This document shows positions 55,058 through 63,190 of a stretch of DNA of 64,000 nt, one piece after another. The notes under the pieces were generated by a model. That model made no database searches, was not told the origin of the DNA, and saw nothing but the letters and a program-made list of their open reading frames with translations. Source of the DNA: Candidatus Marinarcus aquaticus. Lineage in GTDB: Bacteria > Campylobacterota > Campylobacteria > Campylobacterales > Arcobacteraceae. Position numbers and translations under genes: made by a program. The stretch spans positions 248,001 through 312,000 of the forward strand of contig NZ_PDKN01000003.1 of the NCBI RefSeq assembly GCF_004116335.1, written 5' to 3'. The number at the start of each line of letters is the position of its first letter. The first letter of the stretch is position 1.

Positions 55058-56433
55058 GCGTCCTCTTTTGCCTTTTTAAATTTGATGGTCATGGTTGTGC
55101 CTTTGTTCTCTTCACTTTTTACTTCAATGCTTGCTTCATGAATGTGAATGATTTTTTCTACAATGGCCATACCTAAGCCCGTACCTCCTGAGTCTTTGTT
55201 TCTACTCTTATCGGTACGATAAAACTTCTCAAATATTTTCTTTTGTTCCTCTTTTTTTATGCCAATGCCAAAATCTTCTACTTCTAAATAGATAAATGCC
55301 TCATCGCTGTAGTTTTTTACAATGACCTTTTGGTTCTCAAACGAGAAATTAATCGCATTTTTAAGCAGATTTTTCAATGCAATCTTAAGCAATTTACTGT
55401 GGCCAAAGACTTGAAGTGGCATTTTAATATCGGCTTCCAGTTCTACTTTTTTAAGTTCGGCTAAACAGCTTAACTCTTTGATGGATTCTAAACTGATTTC
55501 ATCTAAATAGATGATTTCATCATAGTGTAAATCGCTTTCGTTTTTGGCTAAAAACAGAAGGTCATCGACGGTTTGTTGGATGATGAGTATCTCATCCAAA
55601 GAACTTTGAAGAGTTTGGATGTACTCTTGTGGTGTACGCTCTTTTCGTAAAGCCACCTCGATTTCACCTCGTATGATGGTCAGTGGTGTTTTGAGTTCAT
55701 GTGAAGCATCACTGCTGAACTGTGAAATTTTTTCAAAAGAGATTTCAAGCCGTGTGAGCAGACTGTTGATTTCATGTGCAAGTTGGTCAATCTCATCATT
55801 GTTGTTGCTGGTTTCTAACCGTTTAGAGAGACTTGAAGCGCTTATTTGTTTGAGGTTTTTAAGCATCATCTCAATAGGCAGAAGCGATTTATAAATGAGG
55901 AAATATCCGCCAATGATAGAGAAAATGAGAATGATGGGTACAATAAATAACAAGATATAAAAGAGATTCTCCATGGTGCTGTTTAAATAGTCATAATTTG
56001 TAGCAACTTCAATGACGTAGTTTTTTTCATCCATTACAAAACGGATACGACTGACCAGAATTGTTTCATACTCTTCAAAATAGATCACATCTTGTTTGAG
56101 TGCTTTGAGTTTTTCAAGGTCATTATGCAGTGTCAGACCAAAATTGGTCTCTTGAATCACTTTAAAACCTTCATCAATTTGTGCAAGCCGAATGTGCAAG
56201 GGCTCAAATCGATACTCTTTCTCTTCATCAAATGCGCGCTGTTCTATCTCCTCTTTGTGTTCAATCACATCATCTAAAATATCCAAGACAATCACTTTGA
56301 GGGTTGATTCCACTTTGTCCAAAGTTGAGATTTGTAGGGTTTTGTACAACGAAAAAGAGAATGCAATTAAAATCAACAGTTGAATGATGATGTTGTATAT
56401 GAGCAGTTTTCGTTTGATAGAGAGTTTACGCAT
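55054..56433 (-). CDS. Sensor histidine kinase (CusS/heavy-metal-sensor-like)
   Basis: 459 residues with two membrane helices (about 11-30 and 158-180), a periplasmic domain of about 125 residues, a HAMP domain, phosphorylated His245 in SDASHELKTPLTIIRGEIEVAL and an ATPase domain with GIGIKKEEQKKIFEKFYR and GGTGLGMAIV. The RGEIEVALRKER-type helix is typical of kinases near CusS. It overlaps the response regulator by 8 bases and the HD-GYP gene by 4. No Met- or His-rich metal site is visible in the periplasmic domain, so the signal is unknown. Confidence 0.94.
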   Translation of the reverse strand: MRKLSIKRKLLIYNIIIQLLILIAFSFSLYKTLQISTLDKVESTLKVIVLDILDDVIEHKEEIEQRAFDEEKEYRFEPLHIRLAQIDEGFKVIQETNFGLTLHNDLEKLKALKQDVIYFEEYETILVSRIRFVMDEKNYVIEVATNYDYLNSTMENLFYILLFIVPIILIFSIIGGYFLIYKSLLPIEMMLKNLKQISASSLSKRLETSNNNDEIDQLAHEINSLLTRLEISFEKISQFSSDASHELKTPLTIIRGEIEVALRKERTPQEYIQTLQSSLDEILIIQQTVDDLLFLAKNESDLHYDEIIYLDEISLESIKELSCLAELKKVELEADIKMPLQVFGHSKLLKIALKNLLKNAINFSFENQKVIVKNYSDEAFIYLEVEDFGIGIKKEEQKKIFEKFYRTDKSRNKDSGGTGLGMAIVEKIIHIHEASIEVKSEENKGTTMTIKFKKAKEDA

Positions 56434-57094
56434 CGCTTATTTTAAACCCCAATCCTCGAATGGTTTTAATGAGTTTCTTCTCATACGGTTTATCGATTTT
56501 ATTACGCAATCGATAGATATAGACATTGACCACATTACTGATGTTGTCATCATCCATATTGCTTAGGTTTTCACTGATAACACTTTCTGATAAGACGCGG
56601 TCTTTGTTTTTGATTAAAAACTCCAAAAGTGAAAACTCTTTGGCCGTCAAGGCAATGATATCTTCACCTCTTCTGGCAGTTTTGCTCAGTAAATCCAATT
56701 CCAAATCATCGACTTTCAGTCTGGTTTGAGGCATCTCTTGGGTTCGAAGTTGCACACGAATTCGTGCGAGCAGTTCAGAAAATGAGAAGGGTTTGGGCAA
56801 ATAGTCATTGGCACCAATATCCAAACCTTTGATTTTATCTTCGGTGGTATCTTTGGCTGTGAGCATGATAATGGGGGTAAAAATTTTATTGGTTCGAAGG
56901 GTTCGACACACCTCTATGCCATCTTTAATGGGCAACATGATGTCCAATAAAATCAGGTCATAAGTATTGACACTCGCTAAATAAAGACCTTCATCTCCAT
57001 TAAGCGCATAATCAACGCTATATGACTCCTCTTCAAGCCCTTTTTTTAAGAAGTTTACGATTTTTTCATCATCTTCAATGACCAATATTTTCAT
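56426..57094 (-). CDS. OmpR-family response regulator
   Basis: 222 residues. The receiver has VIEDDEKIVNFLKKGLEEESYSVD, the phosphorylated Asp in LILLDIMLPIKDGIEV and LPKPFSFSELLARI; the winged helix contains ALTAKEFSLLEFLIKN and VNVYIYRLRNKIDKPYEKKLIKTIRGLGFKI, as in the CopR/CusR-like group. It overlaps the phosphoesterase by 4 bases and the kinase by 8, inside the ten-gene run. It probably controls the run itself. Confidence 0.95.
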   Translation of the reverse strand: MKILVIEDDEKIVNFLKKGLEEESYSVDYALNGDEGLYLASVNTYDLILLDIMLPIKDGIEVCRTLRTNKIFTPIIMLTAKDTTEDKIKGLDIGANDYLPKPFSFSELLARIRVQLRTQEMPQTRLKVDDLELDLLSKTARRGEDIIALTAKEFSLLEFLIKNKDRVLSESVISENLSNMDDDNISNVVNVYIYRLRNKIDKPYEKKLIKTIRGLGFKISDA

Positions 57095-57837
57095 ACCATT
57101 CCTTTTGAGTATTGTACACTTTTTGACGTTAATTTTAACAGTGTGATTTCGCTGTGAGATTTAAAGCGCATGTCAATGCCCCATGTGCCTAAACCACTGT
57201 TGACATAGATAGCAGTTCTGTTTTTATAAAACAATCCATTTAAAAAAGGTTGAAAGAGTTTGACCACATAATGAAACGGGTAGATTTGACCCCCATGCGT
57301 GTGTCCGCATAAAAACAAAGCACTATTGGTTTCAACGGCGAGTTTATAATCTTTGGGTTGATGCGCAAGTAAGATGGTGTGAGCATGACTTGACAGTTCT
57401 TTTTTTATGGCATCCTCTTGACGTTGGAGTTTAAAAAATTTCGAGAAACGATCACTTAAACCGGCCAGTAATATAAGCTCATTGTTGTGTGAAATCAGTG
57501 CGGTGGTATTGTCCAAATAGATGAGTTCGTGTAAGGCTTTTTTTAAATCATTCAAACCATACACCAAGTCATGATTCCCACTGATATAGTAACACTTTTT
57601 AATTTGATTGAGCAGTTTGAGTTGGGGCAATATGTGTTTAACCGAACAATCAATGATATCGCCTGTAATCACTGCAAAGTCATACTCTAATGTATGGCAT
57701 AACTTCACCAACGCCTCTATGTCACTTTGAGTGGTTTTTTTATTGATGTGCAAATCACTTAAGTGCAAGATGCGAAGTCCATCAAATGCTTTATACGATG
57801 TTGATACGTCAATGGTTTGAGGCGTTGGTAGTTTCAT
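57091..57837 (-). CDS. YkuE-like metallophosphoesterase
   Basis: A 248-residue calcineurin-like phosphoesterase. Metal-binding motifs in order: LHLSDLHIN, ITGDIID, YISGNHDLVYG, LLAHQPKD and LCGHTHGGQIYPF. There is no signal peptide in this frame, so it acts in the cytoplasm or at the membrane. The YkuE/YaeI group acts on UDP-diacylglucosamine-like or unknown substrates. It starts directly after the stop of the preceding gene and overlaps the response regulator by 4 bases. Confidence 0.92.
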   Translation of the reverse strand: MKLPTPQTIDVSTSYKAFDGLRILHLSDLHINKKTTQSDIEALVKLCHTLEYDFAVITGDIIDCSVKHILPQLKLLNQIKKCYYISGNHDLVYGLNDLKKALHELIYLDNTTALISHNNELILLAGLSDRFSKFFKLQRQEDAIKKELSSHAHTILLAHQPKDYKLAVETNSALFLCGHTHGGQIYPFHYVVKLFQPFLNGLFYKNRTAIYVNSGLGTWGIDMRFKSHSEITLLKLTSKSVQYSKGMV

Positions 57838-58290
57838 TTAATTAAAGACCTGTGGCAGTTGTTCTTTGGTGATGAACGTGATGTCTTGAATCACACCATT
57901 ATTGAGTTTGTAAAGGGTTGTTTTGCCCTCTTTTTGCATAAAACGTGTATCGTTTTCATCATAAATAAGCAGAATTTGGTGCGGATAACCTCTCATTTTC
58001 GGCAATGCAAACATTTTTGTAATGATCATAGGCATTCCTGAAATATTGGCGATAAACGCTGCTTGATGTTGGGTTAAAAAGCCCGCAGGTTGCTTGGATA
58101 AAAACTCATTCACTTCAGCACCCGTGCTTTTTTCAAAAGAGACCAATAAGAGTTTGAGGTTTTTGCCCACACTTTTTTTGACATCAAATTGATTCGCCAA
58201 TGAAAAAGGTGCAATCGTATCATGCACCTTAAAAGGTTGAGCCAATAACACTGTTGAAGCAAAGATTATTGGCAGAAGAAATCGTAACAT
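57838..58290 (-). CDS. Periplasmic protein of unknown function, thioredoxin-like look
   Basis: 150 residues with a signal peptide (LLPIIFASTVLLAQ). The start of the mature protein (FKVHDTIAPFSLANQFD) resembles AhpC/TSA-like domains, but there is no cysteine at all in the mature chain, so it cannot act as a thiol oxidoreductase. A KMRGYPHQILLIYDEND segment is notable. It shares one base with the stop of yceI and directly precedes the phosphoesterase. Function unknown. Confidence 0.82.
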   Translation of the reverse strand: MLRFLLPIIFASTVLLAQPFKVHDTIAPFSLANQFDVKKSVGKNLKLLLVSFEKSTGAEVNEFLSKQPAGFLTQHQAAFIANISGMPMIITKMFALPKMRGYPHQILLIYDENDTRFMQKEGKTTLYKLNNGVIQDITFITKEQLPQVFN

Positions 58291-58820
58291 TATGGCTCCT
58301 TTGTATAGCTAAGGGTATAGGTGATGTCAATTTTATTTCGTACAGTTAAAAATAGAAGGGTAGGCGGTTCCATTCCAAAATCGGTCAATAAAATATCAAA
58401 AGCTCCATTGAGTTTAAGTTCACTGTTATTTTGTTCTACAACGGCTTGTGAGGTGATTTTCTTCTTAATACCATTGAGTGTTAAATAGCCTTCAATCGTA
58501 TAGTTCTCATCATTTTTAAGCACATTGATCATATCAAAAGTGATGGTGGGATGAACGGCCGTGTTGAGCAGTTCATACATATTTAAATCGCGTTTAGGCG
58601 TATCACTTTTAAGGCTCATTGAATCAAGTTTCACCTCTCCTCGTAAAGACTCTAAGCCTGAATCATCGTGATGCAATTGTGAACTGATTTGTGTGGTGGC
58701 TGGATTGATATCGCTGTCGCCAAACACTTCCGTGTGAGCTTGAATCACTCCTTCTTGAATGGTCCATTCTGAAGCTTGAGAAAAAAGCGCTAAAAGCGCA
58801 ACAAGAATTAATTTATACAT
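58290..58820 (-). CDS. YceI-family periplasmic protein (divergent)
   Basis: 176 residues with a signal peptide (LILVALLALFSQASE). The YceI pattern is weaker than at 22368: DIKPATTQISSQLHH-like start, LRGEVKLDSMSLKSDTPKRDLNMYELLNTAVHPTITF and LNGAFDILLTDFGMEPPTLLFLTVRNKIDITYTL. YceI proteins bind isoprenoids such as quinones. In this run, next to a heme-copper-oxidase-like membrane protein, a quinone-related role is plausible. It overlaps the 10-TM gene by 13 bases. Confidence 0.87.
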   Translation of the reverse strand: MYKLILVALLALFSQASEWTIQEGVIQAHTEVFGDSDINPATTQISSQLHHDDSGLESLRGEVKLDSMSLKSDTPKRDLNMYELLNTAVHPTITFDMINVLKNDENYTIEGYLTLNGIKKKITSQAVVEQNNSELKLNGAFDILLTDFGMEPPTLLFLTVRNKIDITYTLSYTKEP

Positions 58821-59776
58821 GGGGTCTCCTTTGTGTGAATAAAATGAGTACTGATCAGTTTAATGCTGGCCAGAAAAAACAAAAATGGTACAAAAATGGT
58901 GAGGTTTTCTAAAGCAACAAAAAGTCCTGCGCCTGAAGCAAACCATCCAATAAAGACCATATACACGGCAAGTGTTTTAAGCTCCTTTTGTATTAAGCTT
59001 TGTAAAATCACTACGTTGTAGTACGAAATCACAAAAGGATAAACAAATGAGAGCAACAACGGTTCTTGCATAAAATACAACAAATAACTCAATGCAAAGA
59101 GTGAGATAATGATCAGCTCTTTTTGATTTTTGTGGAAAGTCAGTGTTAATGCGGCTACCACACCAAGGATGTGAAAAAGTGCAATTTCAACACTGTAACC
59201 ATCTCTCCAAATTGAGACAGAGAGGTCTCTTGAAAGGGTTTCAAAAAGTGTTGAGTCTAAAAATATCCATAATACCATCGCAAACAAAGAGAAAGGTTCA
59301 CTTTTGAGTTGTACCACTTTTTTATCGGGTAAAAAGAGTGAACATAACAACGTTATGAGGGTTAATGCAATCGCAATGTTGCCTCTTTGTTCCACAGGAT
59401 AGGTGAATAAAAAAGTTCCTGCGGTGTAAGAGATGGCTAAGGCCATACCTAACACAAACACATTGGCTCGTTTGAGTTCATTGATTAATAAAGGTGCCAA
59501 TGCTCCCACTGAGATACCCAAAAGAAACAAAAACAGTACGGAAAGGTTAGGATAAAACAGCGTCATCAAAAGTTGTAACGATAAAAAGAGTTTTATCTTA
59601 TGATGGTTGCTTGTTTTAATATAAAAACTCAATAATGAACCAATCACCCCACCAATTGGAAGGGGCGCAATTAATACTATATTGGATGAAAAATACTCTA
59701 CAATGCCTGTTTGTGCAATTAATAGATAGTAGCACAATTCAAAGGCGATAAAAAAAGTTAACGCTACTCGTTGCAT
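58808..59776 (-). CDS. Polytopic membrane protein, MFS-like, function unknown
   Basis: 322 residues with about ten membrane helices and short loops. Helix patterns such as PLPIGGVIGSLLSFYIK and FLLGISVGALAPLLINELKRANVFVLGMALAISYTAGT recall half of a major facilitator, but no family signature is firm. It overlaps the oxidase-like gene upstream by 13 bases and yceI downstream by 13, so expression is coupled. It may be a transporter or an assembly partner of the oxidase-like protein. Function unknown. Confidence 0.85.
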   Translation of the reverse strand: MQRVALTFFIAFELCYYLLIAQTGIVEYFSSNIVLIAPLPIGGVIGSLLSFYIKTSNHHKIKLFLSLQLLMTLFYPNLSVLFLFLLGISVGALAPLLINELKRANVFVLGMALAISYTAGTFLFTYPVEQRGNIAIALTLITLLCSLFLPDKKVVQLKSEPFSLFAMVLWIFLDSTLFETLSRDLSVSIWRDGYSVEIALFHILGVVAALTLTFHKNQKELIIISLFALSYLLYFMQEPLLLSFVYPFVISYYNVVILQSLIQKELKTLAVYMVFIGWFASGAGLFVALENLTIFVPFLFFLASIKLISTHFIHTKETPCIN

Positions 59777-61326
59777 GTTCTCTCCTTATGTGAAAACAAA
59801 ATAAGATAGGCAGAGGCAAAAACAAGGTCAAAAAGAGCAATTAAAAGTGCCACAATGCCCAACGTTTGATTGAAAAAAAGTGCCATAAAAACAGAGGACA
59901 CCACAATACGAACCATCACGGTATAAAGGGTTAAAATATGTTGGTATGTTGGGTGTTTTAATGCCAAGTAGTGTGCCACACCGGTCATAGAAACAAAAGC
60001 AAATACCACATACTCATACGAGCCATTGAAATCAAATCCCAAAAGAGGATAGATAAAACTCGATAACAGAATTAAAAACAGACCTCCCAAACCATCTGCT
60101 AATACACCCAATAGATTGTAGTACTGCAACGCAGTTAATTCAAAATTGCACTTGACAAATGTAAGCAAACTGGAGATGGCAATCCCTCCAAAGAGTGTTC
60201 GAAGTATCCAAAGAGGTTCTGTACTGATATTGAGAAAATCAGCTTGCACAAAACCATTGAGGGTTAAAACAGTAAAGATACCCAAAAGACCAATTAAATA
60301 ACGAACATAAAAGGCTTTTTGTTTAAGTGCATCAATATGGTTGGCAAACATGGAAATGACCATAAAGAAAACCCCTATGCCCATGGCGACATGTGCATGA
60401 GCAACCACCAAATCATTTCGGTGAAAGACCCATCTAAGCTCTGGAATAAACAGAATATTGCCTTGTATATCCACAAACAAAAAAGCCCCCACTGAAATCA
60501 AAAGAGCATAAAAAGAGGCATTTGACATCTTGGAATCTTTTAACCATCGGTAGAGTAATGGCACATACAAAAGGGTCAAGTATTGTAAAAACCACTCTTG
60601 GTTATACGTTAACGCATCCACAAAACTTCGGTACAACACTGAACCAAAGTAAAAGACTGTTGGAATAATCCAAAGGGCATTCCATCGGGCGATAAACGGT
60701 TCATCGTTTAAAAGTTTAATAATCAGATAATAAATTGGAATCAAGGACAAGCTCATGCCCAAGGTGTTGTCTCCATGAGGTCCAGTAACCGTGCTTTCCA
60801 CTTGTCCAATAATTGGATTCATTAAAATCAAAAGAGCAAACGGTGCAATAAAAACAATACGTAAACAGACCTTCACCCACAGTGGTTTAACTTTGTAAAG
60901 TTGAATGAATTTATACAATGCCACAATATAAAAAAGTCCTGCCATTGCTAAAAGAAAATTGAGTTCATAAGGGAAATCATAAAAAGCCAAACCTCGAGTG
61001 TTTCCAAAAAGCAAAGCACTCATCATAAAAATTAAAAAGATATACCAAAAGAGTGTGTATAAGTTTAAATATCGCAATCCATCTTGGGAATTCCCCGCTT
61101 CTTTGTAAATCAATAAAAACGGCAAATACGAAAGCATCAAAGGCACAAAACCATACAGCATCAAGGAAATATGCAGTGAACGCATATTGGATGGCAGAAG
61201 TATGGTTGAATCAAGGTTGTAGCCTAATAAATTGATTGAATAAATCAAACCAAACAATAACCCCACTGCAAAAAATGCCAAGGATATTTGGAAATGCCGT
61301 TGAATAAAACTATTGAAGTTGTCCAT
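59764..61326 (-). CDS. Heme-copper-oxidase subunit I-like membrane protein
   Basis: 520 residues with about 12-14 membrane helices. It resembles CcoN/NorB-type subunit I: MRSLHISLMLYGFVPLMLSYLPFL matches helix II with a low-spin heme His, TGPHGDNTLGMSLSLIPIYY matches the region of the first CuB His, and FHRNDLVVAHAHVAMGIG matches helix X with the paired heme histidines. The CuB His-His pair of helix VII is not seen (helix region LTYNQEWFLQYLTLLYVPLLY). It may therefore bind heme but not reduce O2 or NO in the usual way. It overlaps genes on both sides (17 and 13 bases). Confidence 0.82.
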   Translation of the reverse strand: MDNFNSFIQRHFQISLAFFAVGLLFGLIYSINLLGYNLDSTILLPSNMRSLHISLMLYGFVPLMLSYLPFLLIYKEAGNSQDGLRYLNLYTLFWYIFLIFMMSALLFGNTRGLAFYDFPYELNFLLAMAGLFYIVALYKFIQLYKVKPLWVKVCLRIVFIAPFALLILMNPIIGQVESTVTGPHGDNTLGMSLSLIPIYYLIIKLLNDEPFIARWNALWIIPTVFYFGSVLYRSFVDALTYNQEWFLQYLTLLYVPLLYRWLKDSKMSNASFYALLISVGAFLFVDIQGNILFIPELRWVFHRNDLVVAHAHVAMGIGVFFMVISMFANHIDALKQKAFYVRYLIGLLGIFTVLTLNGFVQADFLNISTEPLWILRTLFGGIAISSLLTFVKCNFELTALQYYNLLGVLADGLGGLFLILLSSFIYPLLGFDFNGSYEYVVFAFVSMTGVAHYLALKHPTYQHILTLYTVMVRIVVSSVFMALFFNQTLGIVALLIALFDLVFASAYLILFSHKERTCNE

Positions 61327-61933
61327 CTTTTACCTCGTAAACGTTGTTGGCCAATTGGGCCAATTTTAAATCGTGTGTTGCAACCACAATGGTCGTACCC
61401 TTGTCACTTAACTCTTTAAAGAGATTAAAAACATTAAGCGAATTGTGTGAGTCTAAGTTTCCTGTGGGTTCATCTGCAAAGATGACTTTGGGCTGATTAA
61501 TCAAGGCTCGTGCAATCGCTGCTCGTTGTTTTTGTCCTCCTGAGACTTCATTGGGAAAACGTTTTTGAATGTTTTGAATGTCCAAACGCTCAAATAAAGC
61601 TTCAATCTCTTTTGAAGTTGCCTGTTCGTTTGCAATTTGGATGTTCTCTTGAAGCGTTAAGTAGTTGATTAAGTAGTGAAATTGAAAAATAAAACCAATG
61701 TTTTGTTGTCTGAATGTGTCAATATTGGTTATGTCTTTATAGTTGGTTTGTTCAAAAAAGAGTTCACCCTTGCTTGGTTTAAGAAGCGTTGAAAGAATAC
61801 TCAGAAGCGTTGATTTCCCACTGCCACTCTCACCTGTGATAGCAATGAAATCTCCTTTATTGATTTGTAAATTGATGTTATCCAAGGCCATGTCATGGTT
61901 ATATGAGTGATAAAGGTTTTGTGCTCGTATCAT
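61310..61933 (-). CDS. ABC exporter ATPase (MacB/LolD-like)
   Basis: 207 residues. Walker A GESGSGKST, Q-loop FIFQFHYLINYLTLQENI, signature VSGGQKQRAAIARAL, Walker B VIFADEPTGNLDSHNS and switch VVATHD. This belongs to the LolD/MacB/FtsE group, whose partners are mechanotransmission-type permeases. It overlaps the permease gene by 4 bases and the oxidase-like gene by 17. Substrate unknown. Confidence 0.95.
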   Translation of the reverse strand: MIRAQNLYHSYNHDMALDNINLQINKGDFIAITGESGSGKSTLLSILSTLLKPSKGELFFEQTNYKDITNIDTFRQQNIGFIFQFHYLINYLTLQENIQIANEQATSKEIEALFERLDIQNIQKRFPNEVSGGQKQRAAIARALINQPKVIFADEPTGNLDSHNSLNVFNLFKELSDKGTTIVVATHDLKLAQLANNVYEVKDGQLQ

Positions 61934-63009
61934 ATCTTTGTTCCTTGAATTAAAATCACGGGGTCTGTTTTAGAAGCATTCAGTGCTGGAATAATAGATC
62001 CAATGATGGACATGGCAATGGATGCACTAAAAATAAACAGTGCTAAACTTGACGAAATTTCGCCGTTGACATATCCTTGTAAGGTGGTGCTTTGTTTGAT
62101 GATAAAAAGCACGATATGCGCAATAAAAAAAGCACTGATGTAACTTAAAAAGCCTAAGATAAAACTCTCAGATACAATTTGAGCAATGATTTTTCGCATG
62201 GATATACCAATGGCTCTTTTGATGCCAAACTCCGTTTTTCTTTGATTGATGGTGATACTCATGATGCTGACAATGCTCAATAAACCCATGCAAAATGCAA
62301 TAAGTGAAACCGCATAGGATGAGGTTTTAATGATTTTAAACTGATTATAATTCTCTACAAAGTTTTGAGTTGATGTGGCTTCAATCTCACTGCTTAAGGC
62401 TTCAATTTCAGATTTGATGTCATCAATGTTGCTTTCAAGTTGGGTATTGACCATGAGCATGGAGGCGCTTTTGTTAAACAATGCACTGGCATCTTCAATG
62501 TTTAAAACCACACCCCCATTTTCAAACCCAATATCGCTTTTAAAAACACCTGCGATTTTATAAGACTTGTTGGCAATAGTGACTTGGGTTTTATTCATAA
62601 GGTTTTTATACACAGACTCACCTAACATCACTTCGTTGTTTTGAGGATAATTGCCTTGGGTTAAGGTGTAGTTTGAAAAACGATTTTGGCTTACCCCATA
62701 AACAGCAACAATGGGGAGTTGTTCTACGGGTGTGGCTCCTACAATAATGGCAGAGCTTTTGACTACCCCTTCTATTTGATCGATTTTATCAAGCAGTTGA
62801 ATATTGACATTAGAAAAGAAAGTATCTGAGATTTTGGCTTGTGTGACGATGATATCACCGTCGCTTTTCAAAATGGAGGAGTACATAGAGATAACACCGT
62901 TTGATATGGCCGTAATTAAAAATATCGAGGTGATTGAAAAAATCAAGCTCAAATATATCAAAAGTGTTTTGAGGCGGTTCGCTTTTAGTGCCTTTAATGC
63001 TTGTCTCAT
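61930..63009 (-). CDS. ABC exporter permease (MacB/FtsX-like)
   Basis: 359 residues with four membrane helices: one N-terminal (about 15-38), then a periplasmic domain of about 200 residues (MacB_PCD type), then three C-terminal helices (about 230-350) of the FtsX domain (RKTEFGIKRAIGISMRKIIAQIVSESF). It is the first gene of the ten-gene run down to 53486. It probably moves a lipophilic or protein cargo in or across the inner membrane rather than importing. An AT-rich 180-base gap separates it from typA. Confidence 0.93.
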   Translation of the reverse strand: MRQALKALKANRLKTLLIYLSLIFSITSIFLITAISNGVISMYSSILKSDGDIIVTQAKISDTFFSNVNIQLLDKIDQIEGVVKSSAIIVGATPVEQLPIVAVYGVSQNRFSNYTLTQGNYPQNNEVMLGESVYKNLMNKTQVTIANKSYKIAGVFKSDIGFENGGVVLNIEDASALFNKSASMLMVNTQLESNIDDIKSEIEALSSEIEATSTQNFVENYNQFKIIKTSSYAVSLIAFCMGLLSIVSIMSITINQRKTEFGIKRAIGISMRKIIAQIVSESFILGFLSYISAFFIAHIVLFIIKQSTTLQGYVNGEISSSLALFIFSASIAMSIIGSIIPALNASKTDPVILIQGTKI

Positions 63010-63156
63010 TAACTTCCTTTCCTTAATATGTTGAAAGTCTATAAAATGTATATGAAACGATTATGAAATGATTATGAATTTTTGTTCATATTTCTTTTTA
63101 ACGGTAAAATCGAGCATTAATCTTAAAACAACACAGTAAATTAAGCAAACTTTTAG

Positions 63157-63162
63157 TATAAT
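63157..63162 (+). promoter_or_regulatory. -10 element of typA
   Basis: TATAAT lies 28 bases upstream of the start codon; no clear -35 box is visible, as is common in this phylum. Confidence 0.5.
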
Positions 63163-63190
63163 CGCGAAAATTTTAAACTAAAGAGAATGA

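Noticed and set aside
57838-58290. Thiol oxidoreductase of the thioredoxin family
   Set aside because: The mature chain has no cysteine.
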